Of a stretch of 64,000 nt of DNA, positions 49,549 through 58,093 are shown one piece after another; the first letter of the stretch is position 1, and every line of letters starts with the position of its first letter. The DNA lies in contig NZ_CP084058.1 of NCBI RefSeq assembly GCF_020215645.1, forward strand, positions 5,146,001 through 5,210,000, read 5' to 3'. The notes under the pieces are model-generated. The model did not search any database. It was given only the letters and a program-made list of their open reading frames with translations, and had not been told where the DNA came from. The DNA is from Nonomuraea gerenzanensis (GTDB taxonomy: Bacteria > Actinomycetota > Actinomycetes > Streptosporangiales > Streptosporangiaceae). A program made the position numbers and the translations under genes.

Positions 49549-52317
49549 ATGGCCTTGATCGAGCGGCAGGAAGAGTTGTCGTGCCTTGAGACGCTCATCG
49601 CCGGCGCGGCGCTGGGGGAAGGGAAGATCGCCCTCGTCGGCGGCCCGTCGGCGATGGGCAAGAGCGCGCTGCTCGACGCCCTGGCCGAGCGGGCGATCGA
49701 CGTGGGGGCCCTGGCGATCACGGCGACCGCGTCCAGGATGGAGCAGGGCCTGCAGCTCGGCGTGCTGCGCCAGCTCATCCAGGACGCGCCGCTCGTCCGG
49801 GCGGAGCGCGAGCGCGCCGACCGCCTGCTGGAGGAGGGCCGCAGGAGCGCCACCGAGCGCGCGGGCAGCGAGCTGCTGCTGGAGGAGCAGGTCGTGCACG
49901 CGCTGATCACGGTGCTGCTGGAGCAGTCGGAGCGCTACCCGCTGGTCATCCTCGTGGACGACGTGCACCACGCCGACCGGGCCTCGCTCATCTGCCTGGC
50001 CTACATGGCCCGCAGGGTCAGGGGCGCCAAGGCCGTGACGGTGTTCGCGCACAACGACGGCTTCCCGCACGACGACCTGCTCGGCGTCGAGGTGCCGCGC
50101 CTGCCGCACTGCCGGCGGCTGCGGCTGGCGCCGCTGTCGCGCCGGGGCGTGGCCGCGCTGATGGCGGGCCGCGTGGGCCTGGGCGCGGTGGACCGCTTCA
50201 TCGACGAGTGGTACGCGCTCAGCGGCGGCAACCCCCTGCTGGCCGGGGCGCTGGCCGAGGACCACCGCAGGTTCCTGCGCACCGCCGACGAGCCGCCGGC
50301 CGAGCCGGTCGTCGGCGAGCAGTTCGGCCAGGCCGTGCGCGAGTGCCTGCGGCGCGGCCATCCCCGTACCGCGCAGGTGGCGCAGGGCCTGGCCATCCTC
50401 GGCACGCGCGAGGGGCTGGAGGAGCTGCTCGGGCTGCCCGGCCTCGACGTCGGCAGGGAGCTGGACGCGATGGCGGCGATCGGCCTGCTGGACTGCGGCA
50501 CGTTCCGGCACGAGGCCGTCAGGTCGGCCGTCCTGGCCGGCACCGAGCTCGACCGGCGCCGCGAGCTGTATCGCGGCGCCGCCGAGCTGGCCTACACCCG
50601 GGGCCTGCCGCCCTGCGTCGTGGCCGGGCTGCTGCTGCACGCCACCCCGGTCGAGGCGTCCTGGGTGGTGCCCACGCTGGAGGAGGCCGCCATGATCGCG
50701 CTGCGCGAGGGCCGGGTCGAGGAGGCCATCTCCTACCTGAAGCTCGCCTGGCGCGAGTGCGCGGACGAGTCCCGCCGCGCCAAGATCATGACGATGCTCG
50801 TCCGCGCGCAGTGGCGGCTCAACCCCGCCGCGCCCGCCGGTCACCTGGACCTGCTCACCGAGGCCCTGACCAACGGCAGCCTGCGCGGCAGCGACGCGAT
50901 CGTGCTGGCCCGCGCGCTGCTGTGGCACGGGCGCTTCGAGGAGGCCCGCGAGGTGCTCGACCGGCTGACGGCGGAGATGGCCGCGGCCGACCACGAGACC
51001 CGCGCCGAGCTGCTGGTCACCCAGCTGTGGCTGCGCGCCACCCACCCGCCGCTGGTCGCCCGCACGCGTTACCCGCGCAAGGCGGACGTGCTGGCCGGCA
51101 TGGTGTCGGGGGCCGTCAGCAGGCGGATGGAGTCGACGCTGGCCCTGGCCGAGGTGGTCACCCGCGGCCCGCGCGAGTCCAGCCTGGCGACCGTCGAGCG
51201 CATCCTGGACAACACCCACCTGGATGAGATGTCCATGGACGTGGTGGAGAACTCGCTGCTCGCGCTCACCTACGCCGGCCGCTGCGGGCGCGCTGCCCCG
51301 CTGTGCGACCAGTTCAGCGCCGAGGCCTCGGCCCGGCAGGCGCCGAGCAGGCAGGCCAGGCTGGCCGCGATCCGCGCCGAGATCGCGATCAGGCAGGGCG
51401 ACCTGCCCGCCGCCGAGCGGCACGCCCGCACCGCGCTGGAGACGATCCCGATGAGCAGCTGGGGCGTGGCCATCGGCGGCCCGCTGGCCAGCATGATCAA
51501 CGCCCTCACGGCGATGGGCCGCCAGGACGCCGTGCGCGAGTACCTCGACCGCCCGGTGCCGAAGGCGATGTTCCAGACCAGGTACGGCCTGCACTACCTG
51601 CACGCCAGGGGACGCTACAACCTGGCCGCCGAGAGCTTCACGCTGGCCATCCACGACTTCCTGCGCTGCGGCGACCTGATGACGGCCTGGGGCCTCGACA
51701 ACCCCTCGATGATCCCGTGGCGGGCCGACGCGGGGGAGGCGTGCCTGCGCGTGGGCCAGGCGGCGGAGGCCATGGGGCTGGTCGAGGCCCACCTGGAGGC
51801 CTGCGACCACGCCGCGCACCGCGCCAGGGGCATCGGGCTGCGCCTGCGCGCCGCCGGCGCAGAGCCGCAGCGCCGCCCCGCCCTGCTCAGGCAGGCCACG
51901 GAGTACCTGCAACTGGCCGGCGACAAGTACGAGCTGGCCAGGGCCCTGTCCGACCTGGCCGAGGCCTACGACGCGCTGGGCGACAACAGGCGGGCGCTCA
52001 CCATCGCCGGCCGGGCCCTGGCCGCGGCGGAGGAGTGCCGGGCCGCCCCGATGATCAGCGCGCTGAGCCGGGCGACGGAGGCGGGCGACGTGCCCGCGCC
52101 GCTGCCCGGCACCGTGATCGACAAGCTGAGCGGGGCCGAGCGGCGGGTGGCGGCCCTGGCGGCGGCGGGATACGCCAACCACGAGATCGCCGACAAGCTC
52201 TACATCACGGTCAGCACGGTCGAGCAGCACCTGACCAAGACCTATCGCAAGCTCAACATCTCCGGCCGCGCCGACCTGCCCCTGATCCAGGAGTTCGGCA
52301 ACCACCCCCGGGCCTGA
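49549..52317 (+). CDS. LuxR-family regulator, large ATP-binding (LAL) type
   Basis: A 922-residue LAL regulator. The N-terminal AAA ATPase has Walker A GGPSAMGKSA (residues 31-40) and Walker B LVILVDDVHHAD (about 132-143). A long helical TPR-like middle section follows. The C-terminal LuxR helix-turn-helix is at about 860-915: AERRVAALAAAGYANHEIAD and VSTVEQHLTKTYRKLNI. LAL proteins are pathway-specific activators in many polyketide clusters. It follows leuA by 16 bp and may be co-transcribed with it. Confidence 0.93.
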   Translation: MALIERQEELSCLETLIAGAALGEGKIALVGGPSAMGKSALLDALAERAIDVGALAITATASRMEQGLQLGVLRQLIQDAPLVRAERERADRLLEEGRRSATERAGSELLLEEQVVHALITVLLEQSERYPLVILVDDVHHADRASLICLAYMARRVRGAKAVTVFAHNDGFPHDDLLGVEVPRLPHCRRLRLAPLSRRGVAALMAGRVGLGAVDRFIDEWYALSGGNPLLAGALAEDHRRFLRTADEPPAEPVVGEQFGQAVRECLRRGHPRTAQVAQGLAILGTREGLEELLGLPGLDVGRELDAMAAIGLLDCGTFRHEAVRSAVLAGTELDRRRELYRGAAELAYTRGLPPCVVAGLLLHATPVEASWVVPTLEEAAMIALREGRVEEAISYLKLAWRECADESRRAKIMTMLVRAQWRLNPAAPAGHLDLLTEALTNGSLRGSDAIVLARALLWHGRFEEAREVLDRLTAEMAAADHETRAELLVTQLWLRATHPPLVARTRYPRKADVLAGMVSGAVSRRMESTLALAEVVTRGPRESSLATVERILDNTHLDEMSMDVVENSLLALTYAGRCGRAAPLCDQFSAEASARQAPSRQARLAAIRAEIAIRQGDLPAAERHARTALETIPMSSWGVAIGGPLASMINALTAMGRQDAVREYLDRPVPKAMFQTRYGLHYLHARGRYNLAAESFTLAIHDFLRCGDLMTAWGLDNPSMIPWRADAGEACLRVGQAAEAMGLVEAHLEACDHAAHRARGIGLRLRAAGAEPQRRPALLRQATEYLQLAGDKYELARALSDLAEAYDALGDNRRALTIAGRALAAAEECRAAPMISALSRATEAGDVPAPLPGTVIDKLSGAERRVAALAAAGYANHEIADKLYITVSTVEQHLTKTYRKLNISGRADLPLIQEFGNHPRA

Positions 52318-52373
52318 CGGCAGGGCATGCGGGAAGTTGCCGCCGTCCGCCCGTGCGGGTGATCGTCGATGGT

Positions 52374-52580
52374 ATGGAGCTGACCGTGGTGCGGGGCAGG
52401 GCGACCCCCGAGGAACTGGAAGCGATCGCCGCGGCCATCGTCCGGTGCGTGGCGCGCGGGAACGGCGATCGCGGCACGCGGTGGGCCGAGTCAGGCCGGC
52501 CGGCGCGCGGGCCGCTGCCTCCGGGCGGCCGCGACGGGTGGCGGCTGAGCGGCTGGGCGGCCGGGCGCGATCTGTGGTGA
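52374..52580 (+). CDS. accE: Acyl-CoA carboxylase epsilon subunit-like small protein
   Basis: A 68-residue protein starting MELTVVRGRATPEELEAIAA, which is the signature of the small epsilon subunits that support actinobacterial acetyl/propionyl-CoA carboxylases, and ending with GWRLSGWAAGRDLW. These subunits stabilise the beta carboxyltransferase. No alpha or beta subunit is nearby, so it is an orphan here and would act on a genome-encoded carboxylase to boost malonyl-CoA supply to PksE; this is inference. ATG 52374 or GTG 52359 is the start. Its stop overlaps a GTG that begins the next frame (GTGA). Confidence 0.6.
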   Translation: MELTVVRGRATPEELEAIAAAIVRCVARGNGDRGTRWAESGRPARGPLPPGGRDGWRLSGWAAGRDLW

Positions 52581-53035
52581 ACACCGCTGGGCGGCCGGGC
52601 GGCCGGGGGCGCGGGACGGCGAGGGCCGAAGCACAGCCGGCGGGCTTCGCCGACACCGTCATCGGCGGCACCGTGACCGACATCCTGCTCGGCGAGGGCG
52701 CCGGCGAGCGGCCCCTCGCGGGCGTCGGCGTCATCGGCCTGGCCCTGCTCTACCTGGGCCTGGCCGCGATCGGCCCGGTGCCCGCCCCGTTCGCCCGCGC
52801 GCCGCGCGCCCGCCCCTTCCCGCTGTTGCGCCACCTGCTCAGGCACGCGGCGGACAGCGCTGGGCGACGTCGTGCTCATGGCGGTGCTGTTCCTCATCGT
52901 GGCGCGGTTCGGCGGCGGCCCGCAGCCGGCGCCGCAGGCGACCGCCGCCCCCTGATCGTGGCGGGCGTGTTCACCTTCCTGTACCGGGACCTGCGGCTGC
53001 TGGCCGCAGGGAGATCATCCCCCGGTACCCCGTAG
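52577..53035 (+). pseudogene. Small membrane protein ORF, apparently frame-disrupted
   Basis: From the coupled GTG at 52577 the frame codes DTVIGGTVTDILLGEG and a membrane segment (VGVIGLALLYLGLAAIGP), then turns into Arg/Ala-rich low-quality sequence after about 52858. In that stretch, the neighbouring +1 frame codes ALGDVVLMAVLFLIVARFGG, a good membrane segment, and then stops. Near 52955 the original frame resumes with PLIVAGVFTFLYRDLRLLA. The simplest reading is a three-segment membrane protein with a base lost or gained near 52858 and a compensating change near 52950, or sequencing errors. I do not recognise the family. Confidence 0.4.
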
Positions 53036-53059
53036 CGCCGTGGTCCTAAGGAGACGACC

Positions 53060-54025
53060 ATGTCAACATTGCTCGGCTCGCTGCGCAGGCTCGTCCTGGC
53101 CCCCTCCCTGGAGGAGGTGAGCTTCGCCGGGCGCGGCTTCCCCGGCACGCCCACGGCGGCGACGGCCCGCCTGGAGGCGATCCCCCAGGCCGTGGTGTGC
53201 GGCTTCGAGTGGGGGATCGACGCGCGTGACCAGGGGGAGGTGGAGCGCAGGCTCGCCCTGGTCGACCCGGAGTTGCGCGGCTTCGCCTACGAGGGCGCGA
53301 CGATGGCGTTCACCGTACGCGACGTCATGCCGGGCGGAGGCGCGCACCGCACCCGTGACCTGCTGCTCGGCCCCGGGCAGCCGCACATCTTCCTGGCCTA
53401 CATCGGCATCGGCTTCGCCATGGCCCGGCTGCCCAGGCCGCTGTGGAAGAAGGTGCTGCCCGACCTGGCCGGCACGCCGTACCACCCCACGATGAGCTGG
53501 CTGGCCGTCGACGGTTACGGCTTCGACCTGGCCTACTTCCACACCCGGACGTGGGTGCGGGAGCAGCGGGTGCCGGAGCCGTACCCGTGGCTGGGCGAGC
53601 CCGGCTACTTCCCGCGCGCCGTGGACCAGGGCATCGGCCGCGCGCTGTGGTTCATCCACGGCGCGCGGACCGGCGAGGTTTCGGCGGCGGTGCGTGCCTT
53701 CGCCGCGCACCGGCAGCCCGACCTGTGGAGCGGCGTCGGCCTGGCCGCGACGTTCGCGGGCGGCTGCGACGGCGCGGCGCTGGACGCGCTGTGCGCGGAG
53801 GCGGGCGAGCACCGGGCGCACCTGGCGCAGGGATCGGTGTTCGCGGTGAAGGCGCGCCATTACGCGGGATTCCTGCCCGCGCACAGCGAAGCGGCGGGTG
53901 CGGTGCTCACCGGCCTTTCCGTGGCCGATACCGTCGCGCTCGCCGACGGCACCGCCGGCGACGATTACGAAATCTGGCGCGGCCGTATCCGCGCGCATTT
54001 CTCCACGGAGAAAGCCGGCCGCTGA
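53060..54025 (+). CDS. Enediyne biosynthesis protein, DUF1702 (UnbL-like), copy 1
   Basis: A 321-residue DUF1702 protein, a family almost confined to enediyne clusters. Elements shared with the neighbouring copy are FAYEGATMAFTV (about residues 75-86), YIGIGFAMARLPRPLW (about 114-129), DGYGFDLAYFHTR, RAVDQGIGRALWFIHG (about 188-203), and LAATFAGG. UnbL-type proteins are needed for enediyne core formation together with UnbV, UnbU, PksE and the thioesterase, but their chemistry is not established. AAGGAG precedes the ATG. No membrane segment or signal peptide is apparent. Confidence 0.93.
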   Translation: MSTLLGSLRRLVLAPSLEEVSFAGRGFPGTPTAATARLEAIPQAVVCGFEWGIDARDQGEVERRLALVDPELRGFAYEGATMAFTVRDVMPGGGAHRTRDLLLGPGQPHIFLAYIGIGFAMARLPRPLWKKVLPDLAGTPYHPTMSWLAVDGYGFDLAYFHTRTWVREQRVPEPYPWLGEPGYFPRAVDQGIGRALWFIHGARTGEVSAAVRAFAAHRQPDLWSGVGLAATFAGGCDGAALDALCAEAGEHRAHLAQGSVFAVKARHYAGFLPAHSEAAGAVLTGLSVADTVALADGTAGDDYEIWRGRIRAHFSTEKAGR

Positions 54026-54100
54026 CCGCATTTCGTCCCCTGGCAGGACGGGTGGCTTGACGCTGCGCTGAAACGCCCTCTGAGCTGAGCAAATCCGAAG

Positions 54101-54130
54101 TTGTCCGATTGTCGGACCGGATGTGCTAAT
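54101..54130 (+). promoter_or_regulatory. Possible promoter and operator before the core operon
   Basis: TTGTCC (54101-54106) and GCTAAT (54125-54130), 18 bp apart, make a plausible -35/-10 pair. The -35 region overlaps an inverted repeat GTCCGA-TTG-TCGGAC (54103-54117). It lies 40 bp upstream of the TTG start of the second DUF1702 gene, so the core genes may have their own promoter. Confidence 0.4.
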
Positions 54131-54169
54131 TGGTAGGGGTTTATCTGACCACAAGGTTGGAGGGCGATT

Positions 54170-55162
54170 TTGGCCAGTGTGTTGCGGTCACTGAGGAAGA
54201 GAATTCTGACGCCCCACATCCGGGAGACCACGCTCGAAAGACGCGGTTTCCCGGTGAAGAACGCGGCGGCCAAAGAATTGCTGGAGACCGTCGGCGAGAG
54301 CTTTCTCGCCGGCTACGCCCACGCGGTGGAGTCGGGCAGCCTCGCCGAGGCCGAGCAGCGGCTGGAGCAGGTGCCGGCCAGGTTCAAGGGCTTCGCCTAC
54401 GAGGGCGCGGGCATGGGCTTCGCCGTCCTGGACTGCCTGGCCTTCTCCGACCTGCGCAGGACCCGCCGGTTCCTGAGCGGCGCGGGCGACAGGCACAACT
54501 ACATGATCTACGTCGGGATCGGGTGGGCCATGGCGCGGCTGCCCCGCTTCCTGTGGCCGTCGAGCCGCCGGCTCGACCCGCTGCTGCTGTGGCTCGTGCA
54601 CGACGGCTACGGCTTCCACCAGGCCTACTTCCACACCCGGCGCTACGTGCACGAGCAGTACCGGGAGCCACGCTTCTCCTGGCCCGCCGGCTACGAGAGC
54701 TACGCGTCCCGGGCCGTGGACCAGGGCATCGGCCGCGCCCTGTGGTTCGTCGGCGGCACGGACGTGGACCGGGTCACCGCCCTGATCGACGGCTTCCCCG
54801 CGGCCCGCAGGCCCGACCTGTACGCGGGGACGGGCCTGGCCGCCACCTACGCCGGCGGCGCCCCCGAGTCCGAGCTGCGCGAGCTGCGCAGGCGGGCCGG
54901 TGACCACGCGCCCCAGCTCGCCCAGGGCAGCGCCTTCGCCGCCGAGGCCAGGATCCGCGCCGACCTGCTGTGCCCGCACAACGAGCTGGCCGCGCACGTG
55001 CTGTGCGGCACGAGCGCGCTGCGGGCGGCCACGCTGTGCCGGGAGACGCGGCCCGGCTCCCAGGAGCTGGCCGCCCAGACGCCCGGCGCCCCGCCCGCGT
55101 ACGAGACGTGGCGCGCGCGCATCGCCGACAGTCTTCACTCCCTTGGAGGTGTTACCCCGTGA
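54170..55162 (+). CDS. Enediyne biosynthesis protein, DUF1702 (UnbL-like), copy 2
   Basis: A 330-residue DUF1702 paralogue of the upstream protein: FAYEGAGMGFAVLD (about residues 76-89), YVGIGWAMARLPRFLW, DGYGFHQAYFHTRRYVHEQ, RAVDQGIGRALWFVGG and LAATYAGG line up in order. It starts at a TTG (54170) with GGAGGG about six bases upstream, a rare start that may limit expression. The stop overlaps the GTG start of unbV (GTGA), so it is coupled to the rest of the cassette. Having two copies side by side suggests a heteromeric partner or successive steps. Confidence 0.93.
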   Translation: MASVLRSLRKRILTPHIRETTLERRGFPVKNAAAKELLETVGESFLAGYAHAVESGSLAEAEQRLEQVPARFKGFAYEGAGMGFAVLDCLAFSDLRRTRRFLSGAGDRHNYMIYVGIGWAMARLPRFLWPSSRRLDPLLLWLVHDGYGFHQAYFHTRRYVHEQYREPRFSWPAGYESYASRAVDQGIGRALWFVGGTDVDRVTALIDGFPAARRPDLYAGTGLAATYAGGAPESELRELRRRAGDHAPQLAQGSAFAAEARIRADLLCPHNELAAHVLCGTSALRAATLCRETRPGSQELAAQTPGAPPAYETWRARIADSLHSLGGVTP

Positions 55163-57114
55163 CAGTGGTGGCCGCATGGCTGCGCAGGCAGCTCGCGGGC
55201 GTGATCGCCCTGATCCTGATGATCGCCGTGTTCCTCGTGGGCCGCCCGACCTTCGCGTCGCAGGCGGACAGGGAGCACCTGTCGGGCGCGTACGGCTTCG
55301 CGCCCATGAGCATCGCGATGCCGGGCGGGGCGCCCCAGCAGACGATCCGCAAGGTGAACCAGGCCTACAAGCACATCGACGCGTGGATCTCCTCGGTCGG
55401 CGCGGCGATCGCCATGAACGACCTCGACGGCAACGGCCGCGACGACGACCTCGTCATCGTGGACACCCGTACCGACCAGGTGGTCGTCACCCCGGTCCCC
55501 GGCCAGGGCACCGCCAGGTACCAGCCGTTCGCGCTGTCACTGGGCGCCCTGCCCGTGAACGAGGCGATGGCGCCCATGGGCGCAGTCCCCGCCGACTACA
55601 ACCAGGACGGCAGGACGGACCTGCTGGTCTACTGGTGGGGCCGCACGCCGACGCTGCACCTGCAGCGCTCGACCGCGACCACGCTCGACGCGGCGGCCTT
55701 CCAGGCGAGCGAGCTGGTGCCCGGCCCCGCGGGCGGCGAGTACCGCGGCGAGCTGTGGAACAGCAACGTGGCCACGGTCGCCGACTTCGACGGCGACGGC
55801 CGGCCCGACGTCTTCGTCGGCAACTACTTCCCCGACGGCAGCCCGGTGCTCGACAGCCGCGTCAACGGGGGCGTCGAGATGAACGACTCGCTGTCCAACG
55901 CCGTCAACGGCGGCCGCAACTACTTCTTCCGCTGGACGGCGGGCACCTCCGGCGACCGGCCCACCGCGAGCTTCACCAGGCTCGACGACGTGCTGCCCGC
56001 CGACCTGTCCACCGGCTGGGAGCTCGGCGCGACCTCGGTCGACCTCGACGGCGACACGCTGCCCGAGCTGATGCTGAACAACGACTTCGGCCACGACCAC
56101 CTGCTCTACAACACCTCCAGGCCCGGCTCGATCTCCTTCACCCGGGTCCAGGCCACGCGCGGCCCCGGCGTGCCCAAGTCCAAGATCCTCGGCAACGACT
56201 CCTTCAAGGGCATGGGCTCCGACGCCGGCGACTTCAACCACGACGGCATCTACGACTTCTTCGTCAGCAACATCACCACGCCGTTCGGCATCCAGGAGAG
56301 CAACTTCCAGTTCATCTCCACGGCCAGGAACAAGCAGGACCTGCGGGCCCAGCTCAAGAGCGGCGGCGCCCCCTGGGACGACCTCAGCGCCGAGCTGCGC
56401 ACCGCCTGGTCGGGCTGGGGCTGGGACCCCAAGATCGAGGACTTCGACAACGACGGCGAGCTGGAGATCGTCCAGGCGACCGGCTTCGTCAAGGGCGACG
56501 TCAACCGCTGGCCGCCGCTGCAGGAGCTGGCCGCGGCCAACGACCAGATCACCAGCAACCCCAAGTCCTGGCCCAACGTCACCCAGGGCGGCGACATCGC
56601 CGGCAGCCAGCACCTGGCGTTCTTCGCGCCCGACGGCAACGGCCGCTACGCCGACCTGTCCCGGGAGCTCGGGCTGGCCGTGCCGGTGCCCACCCGCGGC
56701 ATCGCGACCGGTGACGCCAACGGCGACGGCCTGATCGACTTCGCCGTGGCGCGGCAGTTCGACGCGCCGGTCTTCTACCAGAACACCAGCACCTCCAAGG
56801 GCGCCTTCCTCGGGCTGCGGCTGACCCACGAGGACCCCGCGGCCGAGCCGGGCACCGGCTCGCCGGTGATCGGCGCGCAGGCCACCGTCACCACCCCGGA
56901 CGGGCGCGTCCACGTCGGCCGGGTGGACGGCGGCAGCGGCCACTCCGGCAAGCGCGCGCACGCCATCCACCTCGGCCTGGGCCAGAACGTGACAGGCCCG
57001 CTCAAAGTGCACCTGACCTGGCGCGACCGCACCGGACAGCCGCGCAGCCAGGACCTCCAGCTCACCCCCGGCTGGCACGCCGTCCAGCTCGGCACGTCCG
57101 CGAAGGAGAAGTGA
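55159..57114 (+). CDS. unbV: Enediyne biosynthesis protein UnbV (ASPIC/UnbV, VCBS repeats)
   Basis: A 651-residue protein. An N-terminal membrane segment or signal anchor (about residues 10-32) is followed by a beta-propeller built from FG-GAP/VCBS repeats. The calcium-type loops are visible as DLDGNGRDD, DYNQDGRTD, DFDGDGRPD, DLDGDTLPE, DFNHDGIYD, DFDNDGELE and DANGDGLID. The C-terminal ASPIC/UnbV domain (about 550-640) begins GAFLGLRLTH and contains GSPVIGAQATV and GGSGHSGKRAH. It is one of the enediyne-specific cassette proteins; the location is likely extracytoplasmic and the reaction unknown. GTG 55159 with GGAGGT upstream is the start. Confidence 0.95.
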   Translation: MTVVAAWLRRQLAGVIALILMIAVFLVGRPTFASQADREHLSGAYGFAPMSIAMPGGAPQQTIRKVNQAYKHIDAWISSVGAAIAMNDLDGNGRDDDLVIVDTRTDQVVVTPVPGQGTARYQPFALSLGALPVNEAMAPMGAVPADYNQDGRTDLLVYWWGRTPTLHLQRSTATTLDAAAFQASELVPGPAGGEYRGELWNSNVATVADFDGDGRPDVFVGNYFPDGSPVLDSRVNGGVEMNDSLSNAVNGGRNYFFRWTAGTSGDRPTASFTRLDDVLPADLSTGWELGATSVDLDGDTLPELMLNNDFGHDHLLYNTSRPGSISFTRVQATRGPGVPKSKILGNDSFKGMGSDAGDFNHDGIYDFFVSNITTPFGIQESNFQFISTARNKQDLRAQLKSGGAPWDDLSAELRTAWSGWGWDPKIEDFDNDGELEIVQATGFVKGDVNRWPPLQELAAANDQITSNPKSWPNVTQGGDIAGSQHLAFFAPDGNGRYADLSRELGLAVPVPTRGIATGDANGDGLIDFAVARQFDAPVFYQNTSTSKGAFLGLRLTHEDPAAEPGTGSPVIGAQATVTTPDGRVHVGRVDGGSGHSGKRAHAIHLGLGQNVTGPLKVHLTWRDRTGQPRSQDLQLTPGWHAVQLGTSAKEK

Positions 57115-57118
57115 CGAC

Positions 57119-58093
57119 ATGGCAGACAAGGCGGTCACCACCAAGCCGGGTCACGATCCCAAGGTCATCACCGCGCTGCGCAGGTTCGCCATCTCCATCA
57201 CGGTGTTCAACATCCTCGGCTACACCTGGTTCGGCTTCGAGCAGCCGTGGACCTGGCCGTTCGTGGCGCTGGCCACCGGCTACACCGTCGAGATCGTGCT
57301 GGAGGTCATCGGCGCCCGGTCGGAGGGCAGGGCGCCGCGGTTCCTCGGCAACGGCCCGCGCGGCCTCATGGAGTTCCTCCTGCCCGCGCACATCACCTCG
57401 ATCGCCCTCAACATGCTGACCTACGTCAACGACCAGGTGCTGGTCATGATGTTCGGCGTCACCGTCGCCGTCGGCGCCAAGTGGGTGCTCAGGGCGCCGG
57501 TCCGCGGCCGGCTGCGGCACTTCATGAACCCCTCCAACCTCGGCATCGCGGTGATCCTGCTCGTCTTCCCCTGGGCCAGCATCGCGCCGCCGTACCACTT
57601 CACCGAGAACGTCTACAACCCCATCGACTGGATCATCCCCGCGATCATCATCGTCGGCGGCACCATGCTCAACGGCAAGCTGACCAACCGGATGTGGCTG
57701 ATCGGCGCCTGGGTGGGCGGCTACGCGCTGCAGGCGATCGTACGCGGGCTCGTCATCGACGACATCTCCATCCTGGGCGGCCTGTCGATGATGACCGGGG
57801 TGGCGTTCATCCTCTTCACCAACTACATGATCACCGACCCGGGCACCACGCCGTCCAGGCCGCTGTCCCAGGTGGCCTTCGGCGGCGGCGTCGCCCTCGT
57901 CTACGGCCTGCTGATGGGCATGAACATCCCCTACGGGATCTTCTTCGCCACGGCGGCCGTCTGCCTGATCCGCGGCGCCTTCCTGTGGTCGCTGCACATC
58001 GTGAACCAGGCCAGGACGCTGGACGCCGCCAGGGTGACCGCGGCGGCCGAGCAGGCGGTCGCCGCCTCAGGGAGAGAGGTCGCGAAAGCATGA
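57119..58093 (+). CDS. unbU: Enediyne biosynthesis membrane protein UnbU
   Basis: A 324-residue integral membrane protein with about nine to ten membrane segments, for example VFNILGYTWFGF and VILLVFPWASIAPP, and a central LRHFMNPSNLGIAVIL that resembles the NQR2/RnfD flavoprotein family. UnbU is the third accessory protein of the enediyne cassette. The NQR2/RnfD likeness suggests electron transfer at the membrane during core formation, which is inference. It follows unbV by 4 bp and overlaps pksE by 4 bp (ATGA). Confidence 0.95.
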   Translation: MADKAVTTKPGHDPKVITALRRFAISITVFNILGYTWFGFEQPWTWPFVALATGYTVEIVLEVIGARSEGRAPRFLGNGPRGLMEFLLPAHITSIALNMLTYVNDQVLVMMFGVTVAVGAKWVLRAPVRGRLRHFMNPSNLGIAVILLVFPWASIAPPYHFTENVYNPIDWIIPAIIIVGGTMLNGKLTNRMWLIGAWVGGYALQAIVRGLVIDDISILGGLSMMTGVAFILFTNYMITDPGTTPSRPLSQVAFGGGVALVYGLLMGMNIPYGIFFATAAVCLIRGAFLWSLHIVNQARTLDAARVTAAAEQAVAASGREVAKA

